Source: JARRNJ01 sp037385045
GTDB lineage: Bacteria > Pseudomonadota > Gammaproteobacteria > JASBUN01
Direction: 5' to 3'
Assembly: GCA_037385045.1 (NCBI GenBank)
Contig: JARRNJ010000045.1
Location: 1-31,303, forward strand
Length of the DNA stretch: 31,303 bases
The notes under the pieces were generated by a model. It was not told where the DNA came from and did not search any database. It saw only the letters and a list, made by a program, of their open reading frames with translations. How positions within the stretch are numbered: the first letter of the stretch is position 1; each line of letters begins with the position of its first letter. The position numbers were made by a program, and so were the translations under genes. Positions 31,191 to 31,303 of this stretch are shown piece by piece.

Positions 31191-31303
31191 GCGGCGCCGG
31201 GGGGCAGCATGTCAACAAGACTTCCAGCGCCGTGCGCATCACCCACATGCCCACCGGTATCGTGGTTCAATGCCAGCAGGAAAAATCCCAGCACCGCAAC
31301 AAG

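Overview
This is a GC-rich stretch of about 31 kb from a gammaproteobacterium. The order yggT-proC-yggS | pilT-pilU ... pyrC'-pyrB-pyrR-ruvX-yqgE-tonB-gshB | pilG-pilH-pilI-pilJ-pilK-chpA-chpB-chpC | rsmE-bioA closely follows the block I recall from Pseudomonas aeruginosa (roughly PA0392 to PA0420). Several differences point to another lineage, perhaps Chromatiales or Ectothiorhodospiraceae-like: a dynamin-like GTPase next to yggU, a PyrK-like protein after pyrC', an apbE gene between gshB and tonB, no chpD or chpE, and a shorter ChpA. That placement is inference from gene order and protein resemblance.

Layout. (1) 32-4576, minus strand: a dynamin-family GTPase, then the tightly coupled set yggS-proC-yggT-yggU. 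(2) 4717-6912, plus strand: the twitching ATPases PilT and PilU. (3) 6913-7256: a non-coding element bounded by 31-bp perfect inverted repeats. (4) 7257-15446, minus strand: one long array transcribed gshB-apbE-(decayed membrane gene)-tonB-yqgE-ruvX-pyrR-pyrB-pyrC'-pyrK, covering glutathione synthesis, FMN transfer, TonB energy coupling and pyrimidine synthesis. (5) 15859-27567, plus strand: the complete Pil-Chp chemosensory cluster pilGHIJK-chpABC. (6) 27581-31254, minus strand: rsmE, bioA, a zinc desuccinylase/aspartoacylase-like enzyme and the 3' part of rimK.

How the genes work together. PilJ (receptor), PilI and ChpC (couplers), ChpA (kinase with several phosphotransfer domains), PilG and PilH (response regulators), PilK (methyltransferase) and ChpB (methylesterase) make a full chemotaxis-like pathway that in relatives controls type IV pilus extension, retraction and cAMP levels. 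PilT and PilU are the retraction motors it acts on. PyrR, PyrB and PyrC' match the Pseudomonas pyrRBC' arrangement, in which the dihydroorotase homologue has lost its metal ligands and serves as a structural partner of aspartate transcarbamoylase.

No clearly new system is visible. The most notable points are a set of damaged genes (yggS without its 3' end, TonB without its last strand, a decayed membrane gene, rimK without its front part), the metal-ligand-free PyrC' followed by a PyrK-like protein, the inverted-repeat element, and a compact ChpA. The damaged genes may reflect real decay or faults in the assembly; the sequence alone cannot decide.
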